This document shows positions 1 to 9,546 of a stretch of 64,000 nt of DNA, piece after piece. The position numbers and the translations under genes were made by a program. How positions within the stretch are numbered: position 1 is the stretch's first letter; every line of letters begins with the position of its first letter. The notes below the pieces were generated by a model. It saw only the letters and a program-made list of their open reading frames with translations, searched no databases and was not told where the DNA came from. Source of the DNA: Bradyrhizobium lablabi (GTDB taxonomy: Bacteria; Pseudomonadota; Alphaproteobacteria; Rhizobiales; Xanthobacteraceae). The DNA is taken from assembly GCF_018131005.1 (NCBI RefSeq), contig NZ_JAFCJK010000003.1:1-64000 (forward strand), in the 5' to 3' direction.

Positions 1-242
1 GTCCACCGCATCTCACCGCAACACTCGTGACGATCGCGAAGCGCCCCTCGATCGGGTGAGACGGGCGGAATTGAACAACTGATTTGCCCGACGACGGAAG
101 TGCAATATTTTTCGTGGCAGCGCTTGCCTCGACGGGCAAAATCAGTGATCGGCAGATTGTGAAGATTTTTGCCTCATCGCGCTTGAGCTTGCCCCAGCGG
201 CCGCCTCGAAAAACGATAGCGATCTGAAGGCGAGGTGATTCG

Positions 243-1271
243 ATGAACGCAGCCGCACGATTCCTGAGCCCCTCCGAAGCTGCGAGGCGACTCGGCACTT
301 CCACAAAGGCGTTGCGCCATTACGAACAGCGTGGCTTGGTTCGCCCGGCCCGCACGCCAGCCGGGTGGCGCGCCTATGGTCCCGCCGAGATCGACCGTTG
401 CGCCGAGATCGTCGAATTACGCGCGCTTGGTCTCAGCCTTGGCGAAGTAGCGCAATTCCTTCACGGCGACGTGGAAAGCAGCGGCCGCGTGCTAGCCAAG
501 CATGAAGCGGCGCTCGAGGATCGCATCCGCCAGGCCGGTGAGAGCATCGCCAAGGTCCGCCGGCTGCGCGCCAACCTCACCCGCGACAAGATGCCTGCCG
601 CCGGCAATCTCATTCGCGCCTCGAGGGCCCGGCCGTCGATCGATGTCGCGTTCGACCTGCCCTGGCCATGGGGCGGCGAGCGCTTCGAACTGCGCAACAT
701 CCGGGCGCTGAACTACATCATCGGTCCGCTCGGCAGCGGAAAGACACGGCTCGCGCTGCGTCTCGCTGAGCTTCTCCCCGGCGCCGTGTTCGTGGGACTT
801 GAGCGCATGGCGAACGGAGGCGCGGCTGCCTGCGCGCGTCTCGACGCCGATCCGGCGCTCAAGACGCGGATCGACGACGACGTCGCGGCCCTCATCGCCG
901 ATGGCGCCACTGCGTCGCCTGCGCTGATCGCCCTGCTGGCCGCGTTGCAGTCGGAGGATGCAGCCATCCTCGTCATCGACATGCTGGAGCAAGGACTCGA
1001 CCTGGCGACACAGAAGGCCCTGATCGCGAGTTTGCGCCGTCGCGGACCGCATGCCCGGCCGTTGTTCTTCCTCACGCGCTCCAATGCAATCCTCGACCTC
1101 AAGGCCGTCGGCGACGACGAGGCGATCATCCTGTGCCCTGCCAATCACAGTCCGCCGGTTCCGGTAGCGCCCTACCCGGGAGCTGCTGGCTACGAGGCCG
1201 TTTCGACCTGCCTCGCCGCGCCCGAGGTGCGTGCTCGCACCGAGGGGATGATCGCGTGGCGGCCGACATGA
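243..1271 (+). CDS. MerR-family regulator fused to a P-loop ATPase-like domain
   Basis: The N-terminus (about residues 7-75) is a MerR-type winged helix: a SPSEAARRLGTSTKALRHYE helix-turn-helix followed by the usual RAY wing and an ALGLSLGEV segment. Residues 80-115 are a charged helix. The rest is not a MerR effector domain. It has a Walker A loop GPLGSGKT at 161-168 and a Walker B-like AILVIDMLEQ at 241-250, so nucleotide binding is likely. At 342 aa it is about twice the length of ordinary MerR proteins. The ATG at 243 follows an AAGGCGAGG ribosome-binding site. Nothing adjacent is an obvious target, and the next gene starts 266 bases away. The DNA-binding call is firm; ATPase activity and effector are inferred. 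The second domain resembles the head part of ABC/RecF-type ATPases, but I see no clear signature motif. Confidence 0.85.
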   Translation: MNAAARFLSPSEAARRLGTSTKALRHYEQRGLVRPARTPAGWRAYGPAEIDRCAEIVELRALGLSLGEVAQFLHGDVESSGRVLAKHEAALEDRIRQAGESIAKVRRLRANLTRDKMPAAGNLIRASRARPSIDVAFDLPWPWGGERFELRNIRALNYIIGPLGSGKTRLALRLAELLPGAVFVGLERMANGGAAACARLDADPALKTRIDDDVAALIADGATASPALIALLAALQSEDAAILVIDMLEQGLDLATQKALIASLRRRGPHARPLFFLTRSNAILDLKAVGDDEAIILCPANHSPPVPVAPYPGAAGYEAVSTCLAAPEVRARTEGMIAWRPT

Positions 1272-1520
1272 CGCCTTAGCGGCGTTAGTACTTGAACGTC
1301 AATGCTTCAACCGCAACCGGCAAGGCTCGCGCCAGGTTGAAGGCGTAGCGCAACGCCCGACGACACTGCTCCGGTTCTGCACCGACCTTGTCTTCTTCAC
1401 CGCACGCGCAGCGGCCGGCACGGCGCCTCAGCTGCGTTGCATTATGCCGCGGCCACGCTAGTGTCGCAAAGAATCGCCATCACTTCCTCACTTGGCTCCG
1501 GTCCGGTGACCGCCGGGTTG

Positions 1521-1529
1521 TGCTATAAG
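1521..1529 (+). promoter_or_regulatory. extended -10 element; possible leaderless promoter
   Basis: TGCTATAAG lies 8 bases before the LysR-family ATG at 1538. A start site 7-8 bases past such a -10 would fall at or one base from the ATG. No Shine-Dalgarno sequence is present before this ATG and no good -35 stands at the right distance. Both facts fit a leaderless mRNA read from an extended -10 promoter. This is inferred from position only. Confidence 0.35.
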
Positions 1530-1537
1530 TCCCTCAA

Positions 1538-2533
1538 ATGAATGAGCTTCCGCGCACTCAGGCATTGCGTTGCTTCATCACGGTTGCGCGTGAAGGCACC
1601 GTGTCGCGCGCCGCCGCCGTGCTGAATCTGACCCAGCCGGCCGTCAGCCTGCAACTGAAGGGGCTGGAGGAAAGCGTCGGACTGCCGCTCTTCAACCGCA
1701 CGCCTGGCGGCTTCGCGCTGACCGAGGCCGGCGCCGCGCTGCTGCCCTTGGCCCACAAGGCAGTGTCGGCGTCCTCCGAGTTCAAGGCGATGGCAGAAAC
1801 GCTGAAGGAGGCGCAGTGCGGAACGCTGCGTGTCGGTACCATCCTGGATCCCGAATTCACCCGGCTCGGACCGTTCGTGCGCAGCCTTGCCGAGTCAGCG
1901 AAAGAGACCGAGGTGTTCCTGCACCATGGTGTGAGCGACGACGTGCTGGCGCGGATCGGCCGCGGCGAGCTCGACGTCGGCTATTACGTCGATGCCACGC
2001 CGCCCGATGCGCTGCCGCACCACAGCTTCGCCGAGCGCACCATCGAGGACGGCCGCTATCGGCTCGCGCCGCTTCTAAGCTACGATTACCGTATCATCGC
2101 GCCGATCGCGTGGAGCGGCCAGGTGATGGGCAAGGGCTGGGCGGAGCTCGCCGATCTGCCCTGGCTGGCGACGCCTACGCATTCGGGACACCGGCGGCTG
2201 CTGGACGAGATTTTCCGCCCGCTGGGCGCGCTGCCGAAACGCGTCGCCTTCACCGACCAGGAAGAGGCGATGATCGACTTCGTCGAGTCCGGCATCTGCC
2301 TCAGCCTCGCGCGCGACAGCGTGCTCGCACCGCGGCTGTCGCGCCTGCACAACTTCATCATCGCCGACAAGGTGAAGGTCACCTGCGACTTGAGCTTCGC
2401 CTGCCTCGCGACCCGCCGCCAGGAACCGGCGATTGCGCACGCCTTTGCTGCCGTGCAGACGGCCTGGGATATCAAGCCAACCATTGCCGTAACGGCGGGT
2501 CCGCGCACGCGAAGGGTCGCGCGGAACACGTAG
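1538..2533 (+). CDS. LysR-family transcriptional regulator
   Basis: A 331-residue protein of standard LysR length. Residues 5-65 form the LysR helix-turn-helix, with the family pattern LRCFITVAREGTVSRAA, then LTQPAVSLQLKGLEESVGLP and LFNRT. The remainder is the two-lobed periplasmic-binding-like effector domain that binds a small-molecule inducer. LysR genes often lie divergent from their target, but the upstream neighbour here is the MerR fusion on the same strand and the downstream gene is convergent, so no target is evident. The last residues (about 318-331) are basic and low-complexity. The effector is unknown. The family call is secure; specificity cannot be read from the sequence. Confidence 0.92.
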   Translation: MNELPRTQALRCFITVAREGTVSRAAAVLNLTQPAVSLQLKGLEESVGLPLFNRTPGGFALTEAGAALLPLAHKAVSASSEFKAMAETLKEAQCGTLRVGTILDPEFTRLGPFVRSLAESAKETEVFLHHGVSDDVLARIGRGELDVGYYVDATPPDALPHHSFAERTIEDGRYRLAPLLSYDYRIIAPIAWSGQVMGKGWAELADLPWLATPTHSGHRRLLDEIFRPLGALPKRVAFTDQEEAMIDFVESGICLSLARDSVLAPRLSRLHNFIIADKVKVTCDLSFACLATRRQEPAIAHAFAAVQTAWDIKPTIAVTAGPRTRRVARNT

Positions 2534-2822
2534 CCAGGCGTGTGTTCAGCGCTGATCGAAGAATCTCGGAAATCCGCTTCACGGCAGACACCAGAGCATC
2601 GTGGAGCACCTTCAATGTGTCTCTGCCCACGAAATTAACATGCTTGCTGTAGCACCTCGTCAGCGCATAGCCGGTGCCGTAGATCCCAGTTACGCCGTCG
2701 TATCCCCAACCGTTATTGTTGCGGATCGATTTGCCGACGTTCGATGTCAGCGATGGGCCAGCCCAACATCTCCAACGTCAACGCTTCGAGACGAGTGGTC
2801 CGTCGCGGGGCAAAAAGTAATC
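2534..2822. other. non-coding gap with a possible gene relic on the minus strand
   Basis: This stretch lies between two convergent genes. On the minus strand, roughly 2780 down to 2470, an open frame without any start codon reads a protein-like segment (NNNGWGYDGVTGIYGTGY, then HDALVSAVKRISEIL). It begins right after an in-frame TGA and runs into the end of the LysR gene. I do not recognise the family. It could be the decayed end of a lost gene or chance. No terminator hairpin is evident. Confidence 0.25.
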
Positions 2823-3338
2823 TTAGTTTGATCCCCTCTTCTTTCGGCTTGCGCCCCGCAAAGTCGTGGCCGCGGTCGTGATTGATCCATCAGTCATCTG
2901 GAGACAGGTCAGGAAATCGACATAGCTCGGTTCGCCGACGGCCGTCGCCTCTCCTTCACACTGGGCTCTGACAGCCGGAGAATACGAAGACCAAATCGAG
3001 CCCAATTGGTCTCGCGCCGAGTTCTCATCGCTCATGCACTTGTCGAAAGTTTGAGGCAGGGCCAAACCCATCGCCTTGTCGGCTTCCACCGACGCCCTGC
3101 AGGTCGCTTCAACGTTGAGCTTTGGCACATTATCGGCAACGGGTGTCAAAAATTGCGTGCCCACCTCACTTGCCTTGATTGCCGGGTGCACAGGATTGAG
3201 CGACGGAAGTTGCTTGGCGTCGATCGTGGTCGTGGCGTTGAGCGAACCCGCGGCGCCGATCGTCACCTGCGCCATCGAGGGGGCCATCGTGAGCACGATC
3301 GACGTGGCAGCTGACAACAGCAGTGCGGACACTTTCAT
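2823..3338 (-). CDS. small secreted protein of unknown function, four conserved-looking cysteines
   Basis: The 171-residue product starts with a classical signal peptide (MKVSALLLSAATSIVLTMAP, cleavage probably after SMA) and is therefore periplasmic or secreted. The mature part has an Ala/Thr-rich linker and then a helical region with four cysteines in the contexts EATCRAS, FDKCMSDENSARDQL, RAQCEGEA and FLTCLQM, which could form two disulfides. The ATG at 3338 is chosen because AGGAGG lies 7 bases before it; the in-frame TTG at 3344 would sit one base from that site. A perfect FixK/FNR-type box lies 82-95 bases upstream, with a TATTTC -10-like hexamer on the minus strand (3400-3395) at the right distance. 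Oxygen-responsive expression is therefore likely. I do not recognise a named family. Confidence 0.75.
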   Translation of the reverse strand: MKVSALLLSAATSIVLTMAPSMAQVTIGAAGSLNATTTIDAKQLPSLNPVHPAIKASEVGTQFLTPVADNVPKLNVEATCRASVEADKAMGLALPQTFDKCMSDENSARDQLGSIWSSYSPAVRAQCEGEATAVGEPSYVDFLTCLQMTDGSITTAATTLRGASRKKRGSN

Positions 3339-3419
3339 GATCAATCCTCCTACCGGGCCTTCTGCATGGACCAGGAATGCCCACTGACTGCACAGAAATA
3401 GGCGCCGGCCAGCGTAGCA

Positions 3420-3433
3420 TTGATATAGATCAA
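3420..3433. promoter_or_regulatory. FixK/FNR-type box (anaerobox)
   Basis: TTGATATAGATCAA is a perfect match to the FNR/FixK consensus TTGAT-N4-ATCAA. Its centre at 3426.5 lies 88 bases before the secreted-protein ATG on the minus strand. A GAAATA block at 3395-3400 reads TATTTC on that strand and would serve as the -10 of a class II promoter starting near 3385. The box is also about 210 bases before the histidine kinase on the plus strand, where no matching -10 is obvious. Control of the minus-strand gene is therefore favoured. Confidence 0.75.
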
Positions 3434-3643
3434 GATATGCTTGTTTTTGGGGGCACCAGCGGGAGGGAAATGACCTCGTTCGGTTGGACCGTATTAGATT
3501 TCGATCGGGAGTCCTCCGGGATCGCCGTAACCGGCGAGAGCGCTCACGCCGCGGAGAAGGTCAAGTCTTCCTGCGCCTGTACGGGTGCTGACCACCAAGT
3601 TATGCTAGACCTGAATTGCATCATCAGGGGCTAAAGCGGAGAC

Positions 3644-6600
3644 ATGGGGAAGCGCCAAACGACGGCGCGCAAGGCAACCAAGAACAGGAAGGCCCTCGCT
3701 CCACGCCGCAGCAAGACGGCGAAGGCCGGTGCCAGCCAAGAAAACGCAAGGCTGAAGCGCGAGCTTGCCGAAACGCTGGAACGGCAGAAAGCCACCGGCG
3801 AAATTCTGGCTGCAATCAGCGGTTCGACAGCGGGGCTGCAGCCCATCCTCGACATGATCGTCCGCACGGCAAGCCGACTGTGTGATGCCGAGTTCGCGTT
3901 GATCTACAAATTGCAGGACGGAAAATATCATCTGGCCGCGACCAATAACACGGCGTCAGATTTCGTCGATTACGCCGCCAGGCATCCACTCACGCCGGGT
4001 CGCGGCTCCCTGATCGGCCGGACCGCCCTCGAGCAGAAGACCATCCATTTACCCGACTGCCTTGCCGACCCCGAATATGAGGCACTCGAATACCAGCGCG
4101 CCGGCCGATACCGCACCACGCTGGGCGTTCCGCTGCGGCAAAGCGCCGCTCCAGTCGGAGTGATCGCCCTGATGCGCACCAGGGTGAAGCCGTTCACCGA
4201 CCGCCAGATTGAGCTGGTGACGACGTTCGCGAACCAGGCGGTGATCGCGATCGAGAACGCACGCCTATTCGACCAGGTCAAGACGCGCACCGAGGATTTG
4301 CGAGAATCGCTGCAGCAGCAGACAGCGACCGCCGAAGTACTCAAGGTGATCAGCCGCGCCGCTTTCGATCTTGATACTGTGTTGAAGACGCTGGTTGAGT
4401 CGGCCGCGAAGCTCTGCGAGGCGGAACGAGGCATCCTCTTTATTCAGAAGGGAAATGAATGCCACGTTGCAACCGTCCATGGCTTCTCCCCAGAACTCGA
4501 GGCGTTTGCAAGGTCGCATCCGATTCCGCTCGACGGCGCCAGCACGACGGCCCGCGCGGCCGCATCCGGCGCCGCCGTGCAAACCATCGACATCCTGGCG
4601 GACGCCACGCAGGGCGATATTGCCCGTCGGTATCAGCAGCTCGGCGGTCACCGTACCAATCTCGGCGTTCCTCTCAGACGCGACGGTCAGACCATCGGCG
4701 TCTTCACATTGACCCGGCAGACCGTGCGGGCATTTACCGCGAAGCAAATCGAGCTGGTTTCGACTTTTGCCGACCAGGCCGTTATCGCGATTGAAAACGT
4801 CCGCCTGTTCAACGAGGTCCAGGCCAAGACGCGCGACCTGTCGGAAGCCCTCACCTACCAGACGGCCAGTGGCAACATTCTGAAAGTGATCGCCTCCACG
4901 CCGACCGACGCCGAGCCGGCGTTGAAAGCGATTGTCGCAAGTGCCTGCGAACTATGCGAAGCCTATGACTGTGTGTTGGTCCTGAAGCATGGTGACAGCC
5001 TTCGCTTTGGCGCACATCACGGTCCAATACCGATGACGATCGAGAAGTGGCCGATCAACCGGCGATGGACCGCCGGCCGCGCCTTTATCGACCAGAAACC
5101 TGTACATGTGCACGACCTGCTCGCCGAAGGCGACGAGTTTCCCGACGGCCGTGAACTGTCGCAGCGCATGGGTCATCGCACTACCGTCAGCGTGCCACTC
5201 CTGCGCGAAGGCGAAAGCATCGGCACGATTGTGCTTCGACGCACCGAGGTACATCCGTTCAGCGAAAAGCAGATCAGCTTGCTGCAGACGTTTGCCGACC
5301 AGGCGGTGATCGCCATCGGCAATGTAAGGCTGTTTGAAGAGGTGCAGGCGAGGACGCTCGAGCTCACCGAGTCGCTGGAGCAGCAGACCGCTACCGCGGA
5401 AGTGCTTCAGGTGATCAGCCGCTCCGCCTTCGATCTTCAGGCGGTCCTCGATGAGCTGACGCGGTCGGCAGCAAGGCTTTGCAACGCCGATATGGCGTCC
5501 ATCACGCGGCAGGGTGCTGACGGTCATTTCTATCACGTGACCAATCACAACTTCCCGCCGGACTGGGTGGAATACACCAGAGAGGTGCCGCTCCAGCCGT
5601 CGCGCGGCTCGGTGGTCGGCCGCACGCTGATGGAGAGGAAGGCCGTTCAGGTCGCCGACGTTCCGGCCGACCCCGAATACACCCATGGCGAACAGCAAAG
5701 GAAAGCAGGTTTTCGGACATTTCTTGGCGTGCCATTGCTCCGCGAAGGACAGCCCATCGGCGTGTTCAGCCTGTGCCGCAAGACCGTGGCTCCGTTCTCG
5801 GACAGGCAGGTCGCCTTGCTGTCGAGCTTCGCCAACCAGGCCGTCATCGCGATCGAAAACGTGCGGTTGTTCGAAGAACTCAGGGCGAAGTCCGAAGACC
5901 TGGCCGAATCGTTGCAGCAGCAGACCGCGACCGCCGACGTGCTCAAGGTGATCAGCCGCTCGACGTTCGACCTGCAGACGGTGCTCGACACACTGACGGA
6001 ATCCGCCGCCCGGCTGTGCGGCGCCGACATGGCCACGGTAGCTCGTCAGGACGGTGGCGGCTTCTACAACGTTACCAATTACAATTTTCCGGAGGATTGG
6101 ATCGAATACAGCAAATCGTTCCGGATGCTGCCCGATCGTGGAGGCGTCGTGGGACGCGCGCTTCTGGCCGGAGGACCGGTGCAAATCACGGATGTGCTGG
6201 CCGATCCGGACTACGCCTATCACGAGCAGCAGGAGCAAGCCGGTTTCAGGACGCTCCTGGCAACGCCGTTGCTCCGTGACGGGCAGCCAATCGGGGTGTT
6301 TTTGCTCGGACGCAAGTTCGTCCGGCCGTTCGACGACAAGCAGATGGCGCTGGTCTCGACCTTCGCCGACCAGGCCGTCATCGCGATCGAGAACGTGCGG
6401 CTTTTCGAAGAAGTCACCACCCGGACCGAGGATCTGCGGGAGGCGTTGCAGCAGCAGACCGCGACCGCCGATGTTCTCAAGGTCATCAGCCGTTCGACAT
6501 TCGATCTGCAAACGGTGTTCGACACCCTGGTCGAGTCGGTCACCCGCCTCTGCGAAGCCGACCATGCCTGGCTGTTTCGGTGCGAGGGCGACTTGCTGCA

Positions 6601-8875
6601 CTTCTCGTCGAGCTTCGGCCACGACACGGCCCACCATCAGCGGATCAAGGACTTCTTCAAGGCCCGCGAGGTGCGGATAGATCGTGGCAGCATCGTTGGC
6701 AGAAGCGCAACCGAAGGACGCGTCGTGCACGTTGCGGACGTGCTGACCGATCCGGAGTATACCTGGAGCGCGGCGCAAGAGGTTGGCGGCTACCGCGCGG
6801 CTCTCGGCGCGCCTCTGGTGCGCGACGGCAATGTGGTCGGTGTGATTTTTGTCGCCAAGACGAAGCCCGAGCCGTATAGCGCAAGGCAAATCGAGCTGGT
6901 CACGACCTTCGCGGACCAGGCGGTGATCGCGATCGAGAACGTCCGCCTGTTTGACGAGGTGCAGGCCCGAACCCACGAGCTCGCCGAGTCGCTGGAGCAG
7001 CAGACCGCCACATCGGAAGTGCTCGGCGCGATCAACAGCTCGCCCGAGGAACTGGCACCGCTGTTTCGGAAAATTCTTGAAAATGCCACCCGGGTCTGTG
7101 GCGCCAAGTTCGGCACCTTGAACCTCTACGACGGCGAAAGGTACGACGTCGCTGCCGCCTACAATATGCCGCCTGAATTTACCGCACGGTTCGACGATCC
7201 TTTCGTGGCTCATCCCCACAGCGCGCTCGGCATGGTCGCGGCAACGCACAGGACCGCCCATGTCGAAGACATCAGGGCGGAGGCCCCCTACCTTGAAGGG
7301 CATCCTGCTGTCGTTGCGATCTCGGATATCGCTGGCGCACGCACCCTCGTCGCGGCTCCGATGCTCAAGGACGACAGGTTGGTAGGCACAATCGCCATCT
7401 ATCGCCAGGAGGTGAACCGGTTCAGCGACAAGCAAGTCGCGCTGCTGAGCAACTTCGCCCAGCAGGCTGTCATCGCTATCGAAAACCACCGGCTGCTGAA
7501 GGAGTTGCGGGAGTCATTGCAGCAGCAGACCGCGACCGCCGATGTCCTGAAGGTGATCAGCCGCTCGGCGTTCGACCTGCCGACCGTGCTGCAAACCCTG
7601 ATCGAGTCGGCCGCGCGGCTCTGCGATGCGGACAAGGCGACCATCACGCGGCAGAAGGAAGGTACGTTCTACCGCGCCGAATTCGCGGGGTTCTCGCAGG
7701 AATTCATCGACTACGTCAGGCGGGTTCCGGTCAAGCCGGATCGCGGCAGCGCCATCGGACGCTCGTTGCTCGAAGGTGCCGTGGTGCATATTCCCGACGT
7801 GACTGCGGACCCCGACTACACCTTCACCGAGGCGCAGCGGATCGGCGAATTCCGCACCATGCTCTGCGTACCCATGCTGCGGGAGAGCACCGCGATCGGT
7901 GTGTTCACTTTGACCCGCTCCGAGGTCCGGCCGTTCACCGACAAGCAGATCGAGCTGGTCGCGACCTTTGCTGACCAGGCCGCCATCGCGATCGAGAATG
8001 CGCGGCTGTTTGACGAAGTCCAGCAGCGCACGCGGGAGCTATCGCGCTCACTGGAGGAATTGCGCGCCGCGCAGGATCGCCTTATCCAGACCGAGAAGCT
8101 CGCGTCGCTGGGTCAGCTCACGGCCGGCATTGCCCACGAAATAAAGAACCCGCTCAACTTCATCAACAATTTCTCGGCGCTGTCGATCGAGCTGGTCGAC
8201 GAGCTCTGCGACGCGTTGAAACCGTTGCCGATTGATGACAAGACCCGCGAAGAGACCGACGAGTTCGCGCGGATATTGAAGGGTAATCTCGAGAAGGTGG
8301 TACAGCACGGCAAGCGCGCGGATTCCATCGTCAAGAACATGCTGCTGCATTCGCGCGAAGGCTCCGGAGATCGTCGCGCCGTCGATATCAACGCGCTGGT
8401 CGGGGAGAGCCTCAACCTCGCCTATCACGGCGCCCGCGCCGAGAAGCCGGATTTCCAGATCAGGCTCGAGCACGACCTCGATCCCGCGGCCGGCGAGGCC
8501 GAGGTGTTGCCGCAGGAGATCACCCGCGTATTGCTCAACCTGATCTCCAACGGCTTTTACGCCGCGATGAAGCGCAAGGTAGAGAGCGGCGCGAATGGCT
8601 ACGAGCCGGCGCTCTCGGCGGCCACAAGAGGCCTCCGCGACAGCGTGGAAATCCGGATCCGCGACAACGGCAGCGGCATTCCACCCAACGTGCGGGCCAA
8701 GATGTTCAACCCGTTCTATACGACGAAACCACCTGGCGAGGGCACCGGCCTGGGACTTTCTCTGAGCCACGATATTGTCGTGAAACAACATGGCGGCAGG
8801 ATCAACGTCGACACTGAACCTGGCGCATTCACCGAGTTCATTGTCACTCTGCCGCGCAAGGGACTTGTGCAATAG
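3644..8875 (+). CDS. sensor histidine kinase with eight tandem GAF domains
   Basis: A 1743-residue soluble kinase without membrane segments. Eight GAF domains follow a basic N-terminus, at roughly residues 45-210, 223-390, 403-565, 578-745, 757-922, 934-1102, 1115-1280 and 1291-1460. Each ends in a near-identical signalling helix (NQAVIAIEN or DQAVIAIEN) and most are joined by a [19 protein letters not shown] linker. A short coil leads to a dimerisation/phosphoacceptor domain with His1498 in [12 protein letters not shown]. The ATPase domain has N-box NLISNGF, G1 DNGSGIPP and G2 [10 protein letters not shown]. The family is the class of cytoplasmic GAF kinases that often pair with a single receiver, here starting 17 bases downstream. 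GAF ligands (haem, cyclic nucleotide, Fe-S, small metabolite) cannot be told. The ATG at 3644 follows GGAGAC at close range. Confidence 0.93.
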   Translation: MGKRQTTARKATKNRKALAPRRSKTAKAGASQENARLKRELAETLERQKATGEILAAISGSTAGLQPILDMIVRTASRLCDAEFALIYKLQDGKYHLAATNNTASDFVDYAARHPLTPGRGSLIGRTALEQKTIHLPDCLADPEYEALEYQRAGRYRTTLGVPLRQSAAPVGVIALMRTRVKPFTDRQIELVTTFANQAVIAIENARLFDQVKTRTEDLRESLQQQTATAEVLKVISRAAFDLDTVLKTLVESAAKLCEAERGILFIQKGNECHVATVHGFSPELEAFARSHPIPLDGASTTARAAASGAAVQTIDILADATQGDIARRYQQLGGHRTNLGVPLRRDGQTIGVFTLTRQTVRAFTAKQIELVSTFADQAVIAIENVRLFNEVQAKTRDLSEALTYQTASGNILKVIASTPTDAEPALKAIVASACELCEAYDCVLVLKHGDSLRFGAHHGPIPMTIEKWPINRRWTAGRAFIDQKPVHVHDLLAEGDEFPDGRELSQRMGHRTTVSVPLLREGESIGTIVLRRTEVHPFSEKQISLLQTFADQAVIAIGNVRLFEEVQARTLELTESLEQQTATAEVLQVISRSAFDLQAVLDELTRSAARLCNADMASITRQGADGHFYHVTNHNFPPDWVEYTREVPLQPSRGSVVGRTLMERKAVQVADVPADPEYTHGEQQRKAGFRTFLGVPLLREGQPIGVFSLCRKTVAPFSDRQVALLSSFANQAVIAIENVRLFEELRAKSEDLAESLQQQTATADVLKVISRSTFDLQTVLDTLTESAARLCGADMATVARQDGGGFYNVTNYNFPEDWIEYSKSFRMLPDRGGVVGRALLAGGPVQITDVLADPDYAYHEQQEQAGFRTLLATPLLRDGQPIGVFLLGRKFVRPFDDKQMALVSTFADQAVIAIENVRLFEEVTTRTEDLREALQQQTATADVLKVISRSTFDLQTVFDTLVESVTRLCEADHAWLFRCEGDLLHFSSSFGHDTAHHQRIKDFFKAREVRIDRGSIVGRSATEGRVVHVADVLTDPEYTWSAAQEVGGYRAALGAPLVRDGNVVGVIFVAKTKPEPYSARQIELVTTFADQAVIAIENVRLFDEVQARTHELAESLEQQTATSEVLGAINSSPEELAPLFRKILENATRVCGAKFGTLNLYDGERYDVAAAYNMPPEFTARFDDPFVAHPHSALGMVAATHRTAHVEDIRAEAPYLEGHPAVVAISDIAGARTLVAAPMLKDDRLVGTIAIYRQEVNRFSDKQVALLSNFAQQAVIAIENHRLLKELRESLQQQTATADVLKVISRSAFDLPTVLQTLIESAARLCDADKATITRQKEGTFYRAEFAGFSQEFIDYVRRVPVKPDRGSAIGRSLLEGAVVHIPDVTADPDYTFTEAQRIGEFRTMLCVPMLRESTAIGVFTLTRSEVRPFTDKQIELVATFADQAAIAIENARLFDEVQQRTRELSRSLEELRAAQDRLIQTEKLASLGQLTAGIAHEIKNPLNFINNFSALSIELVDELCDALKPLPIDDKTREETDEFARILKGNLEKVVQHGKRADSIVKNMLLHSREGSGDRRAVDINALVGESLNLAYHGARAEKPDFQIRLEHDLDPAAGEAEVLPQEITRVLLNLISNGFYAAMKRKVESGANGYEPALSAATRGLRDSVEIRIRDNGSGIPPNVRAKMFNPFYTTKPPGEGTGLGLSLSHDIVVKQHGGRINVDTEPGAFTEFIVTLPRKGLVQ

Positions 8876-8892
8876 ATGCGGGAGAAATCGAA

Positions 8893-9282
8893 TTGACCAC
8901 CTATATTGTTGTCGTTGACGACGAGCCGGATGTCGAAGGCATGTTTCGCCAGCATTTTCGGCGCGACCTGCGTTCAGGTCGCTTCGTGATGGAGTTCGCC
9001 ATGTCGGCGCCCTCCGCACTCGAGCGGGTGAAAGCGATCCCGGATCCGTCGCTGATCCTGATTCTTTCGGACATCAACATGCCCGGAATGAGCGGGCTTG
9101 AAATGCTTCCAAAGGTAAAGGCCGATCGCCCGAACGTGCCTGTCATCATGATTACGGCTTATGGCGACGAAGCGACCAGGAAAAAGGCCGCAGACCTTGG
9201 GGCAGCCGGCCTGCTTACCAAACCCATCGAATTCGACCTCCTGCGTGCGGAAATCGACCAGCGACTGCAGCGGCCCCTCTAG
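8893..9282 (+). CDS. single-domain response regulator (receiver only)
   Basis: The 129-residue protein is one CheY-like receiver: acidic pocket D9-D10-E11, phosphoacceptor Asp60 in ILSDINMPGMSG, Thr88 in MITAYGDE and Lys110 in LLTKPIEF. It has no output domain, so it must act by protein contact or as a phosphorelay intermediate. The start is TTG, with GGAGA eight bases upstream; no ATG is possible without losing the first beta strand. It begins 17 bases after the stop of the eight-GAF kinase and is surely its partner in one operon. Confidence 0.92.
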   Translation: MTTYIVVVDDEPDVEGMFRQHFRRDLRSGRFVMEFAMSAPSALERVKAIPDPSLILILSDINMPGMSGLEMLPKVKADRPNVPVIMITAYGDEATRKKAADLGAAGLLTKPIEFDLLRAEIDQRLQRPL

Positions 9283-9435
9283 CCCTGACACGGTGTTCCC
9301 GCGCCCGATCCGGGATTCGACGACGGCCGCCAACGAGGCGGCCGACCGAAGCGTCGCCGGCCTTCCGGGTAAAGACGTTGGAACCTCCGTTCGGGGCCAA
9401 GGAACCAACGATGCCTCCCGATCAGGCACGAAGTT

Positions 9436-9449
9436 TTGACCTCGCTCAA
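9436..9449. promoter_or_regulatory. FixK/FNR-like box upstream of phosphoketolase
   Basis: The sequence TTGACCTCGCTCAA keeps the core TTGA-N6-TCAA of FixK/FNR sites; the inner positions differ from the perfect consensus. A TCTAAA hexamer at 9469-9474 begins 20 bases after the box, so transcription would start near 9482-9484, 41.5 bases from the box centre (9442.5). That is the classical class II activator geometry. It leaves a leader of about 60 bases before the phosphoketolase start. Confidence 0.5.
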
Positions 9450-9546
9450 GCTGTCGTCAAATTCGGATTCTAAATTCGGGCGTCAATGGAACGGGTCGGG
9501 TCCGCCCGGAGCCGTTCTTCGCTTCTTCCGAGGAGGTCGGCAGTTG

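Noticed and set aside
4952..7489. 845-codon open frame on the minus strand inside the GAF kinase
   Set aside because: It is the mirror of repeated GAF coding DNA in a high-GC gene. It has no ribosome-binding site or known domain, while the plus-strand frame has full family motifs.
9436..9546. longer phosphoketolase start at TTG 9436
   Set aside because: The extra 37 codons show no family homology and overlap the FixK-like box and -10; a strong AGGAGG lies just before 9544/9547.
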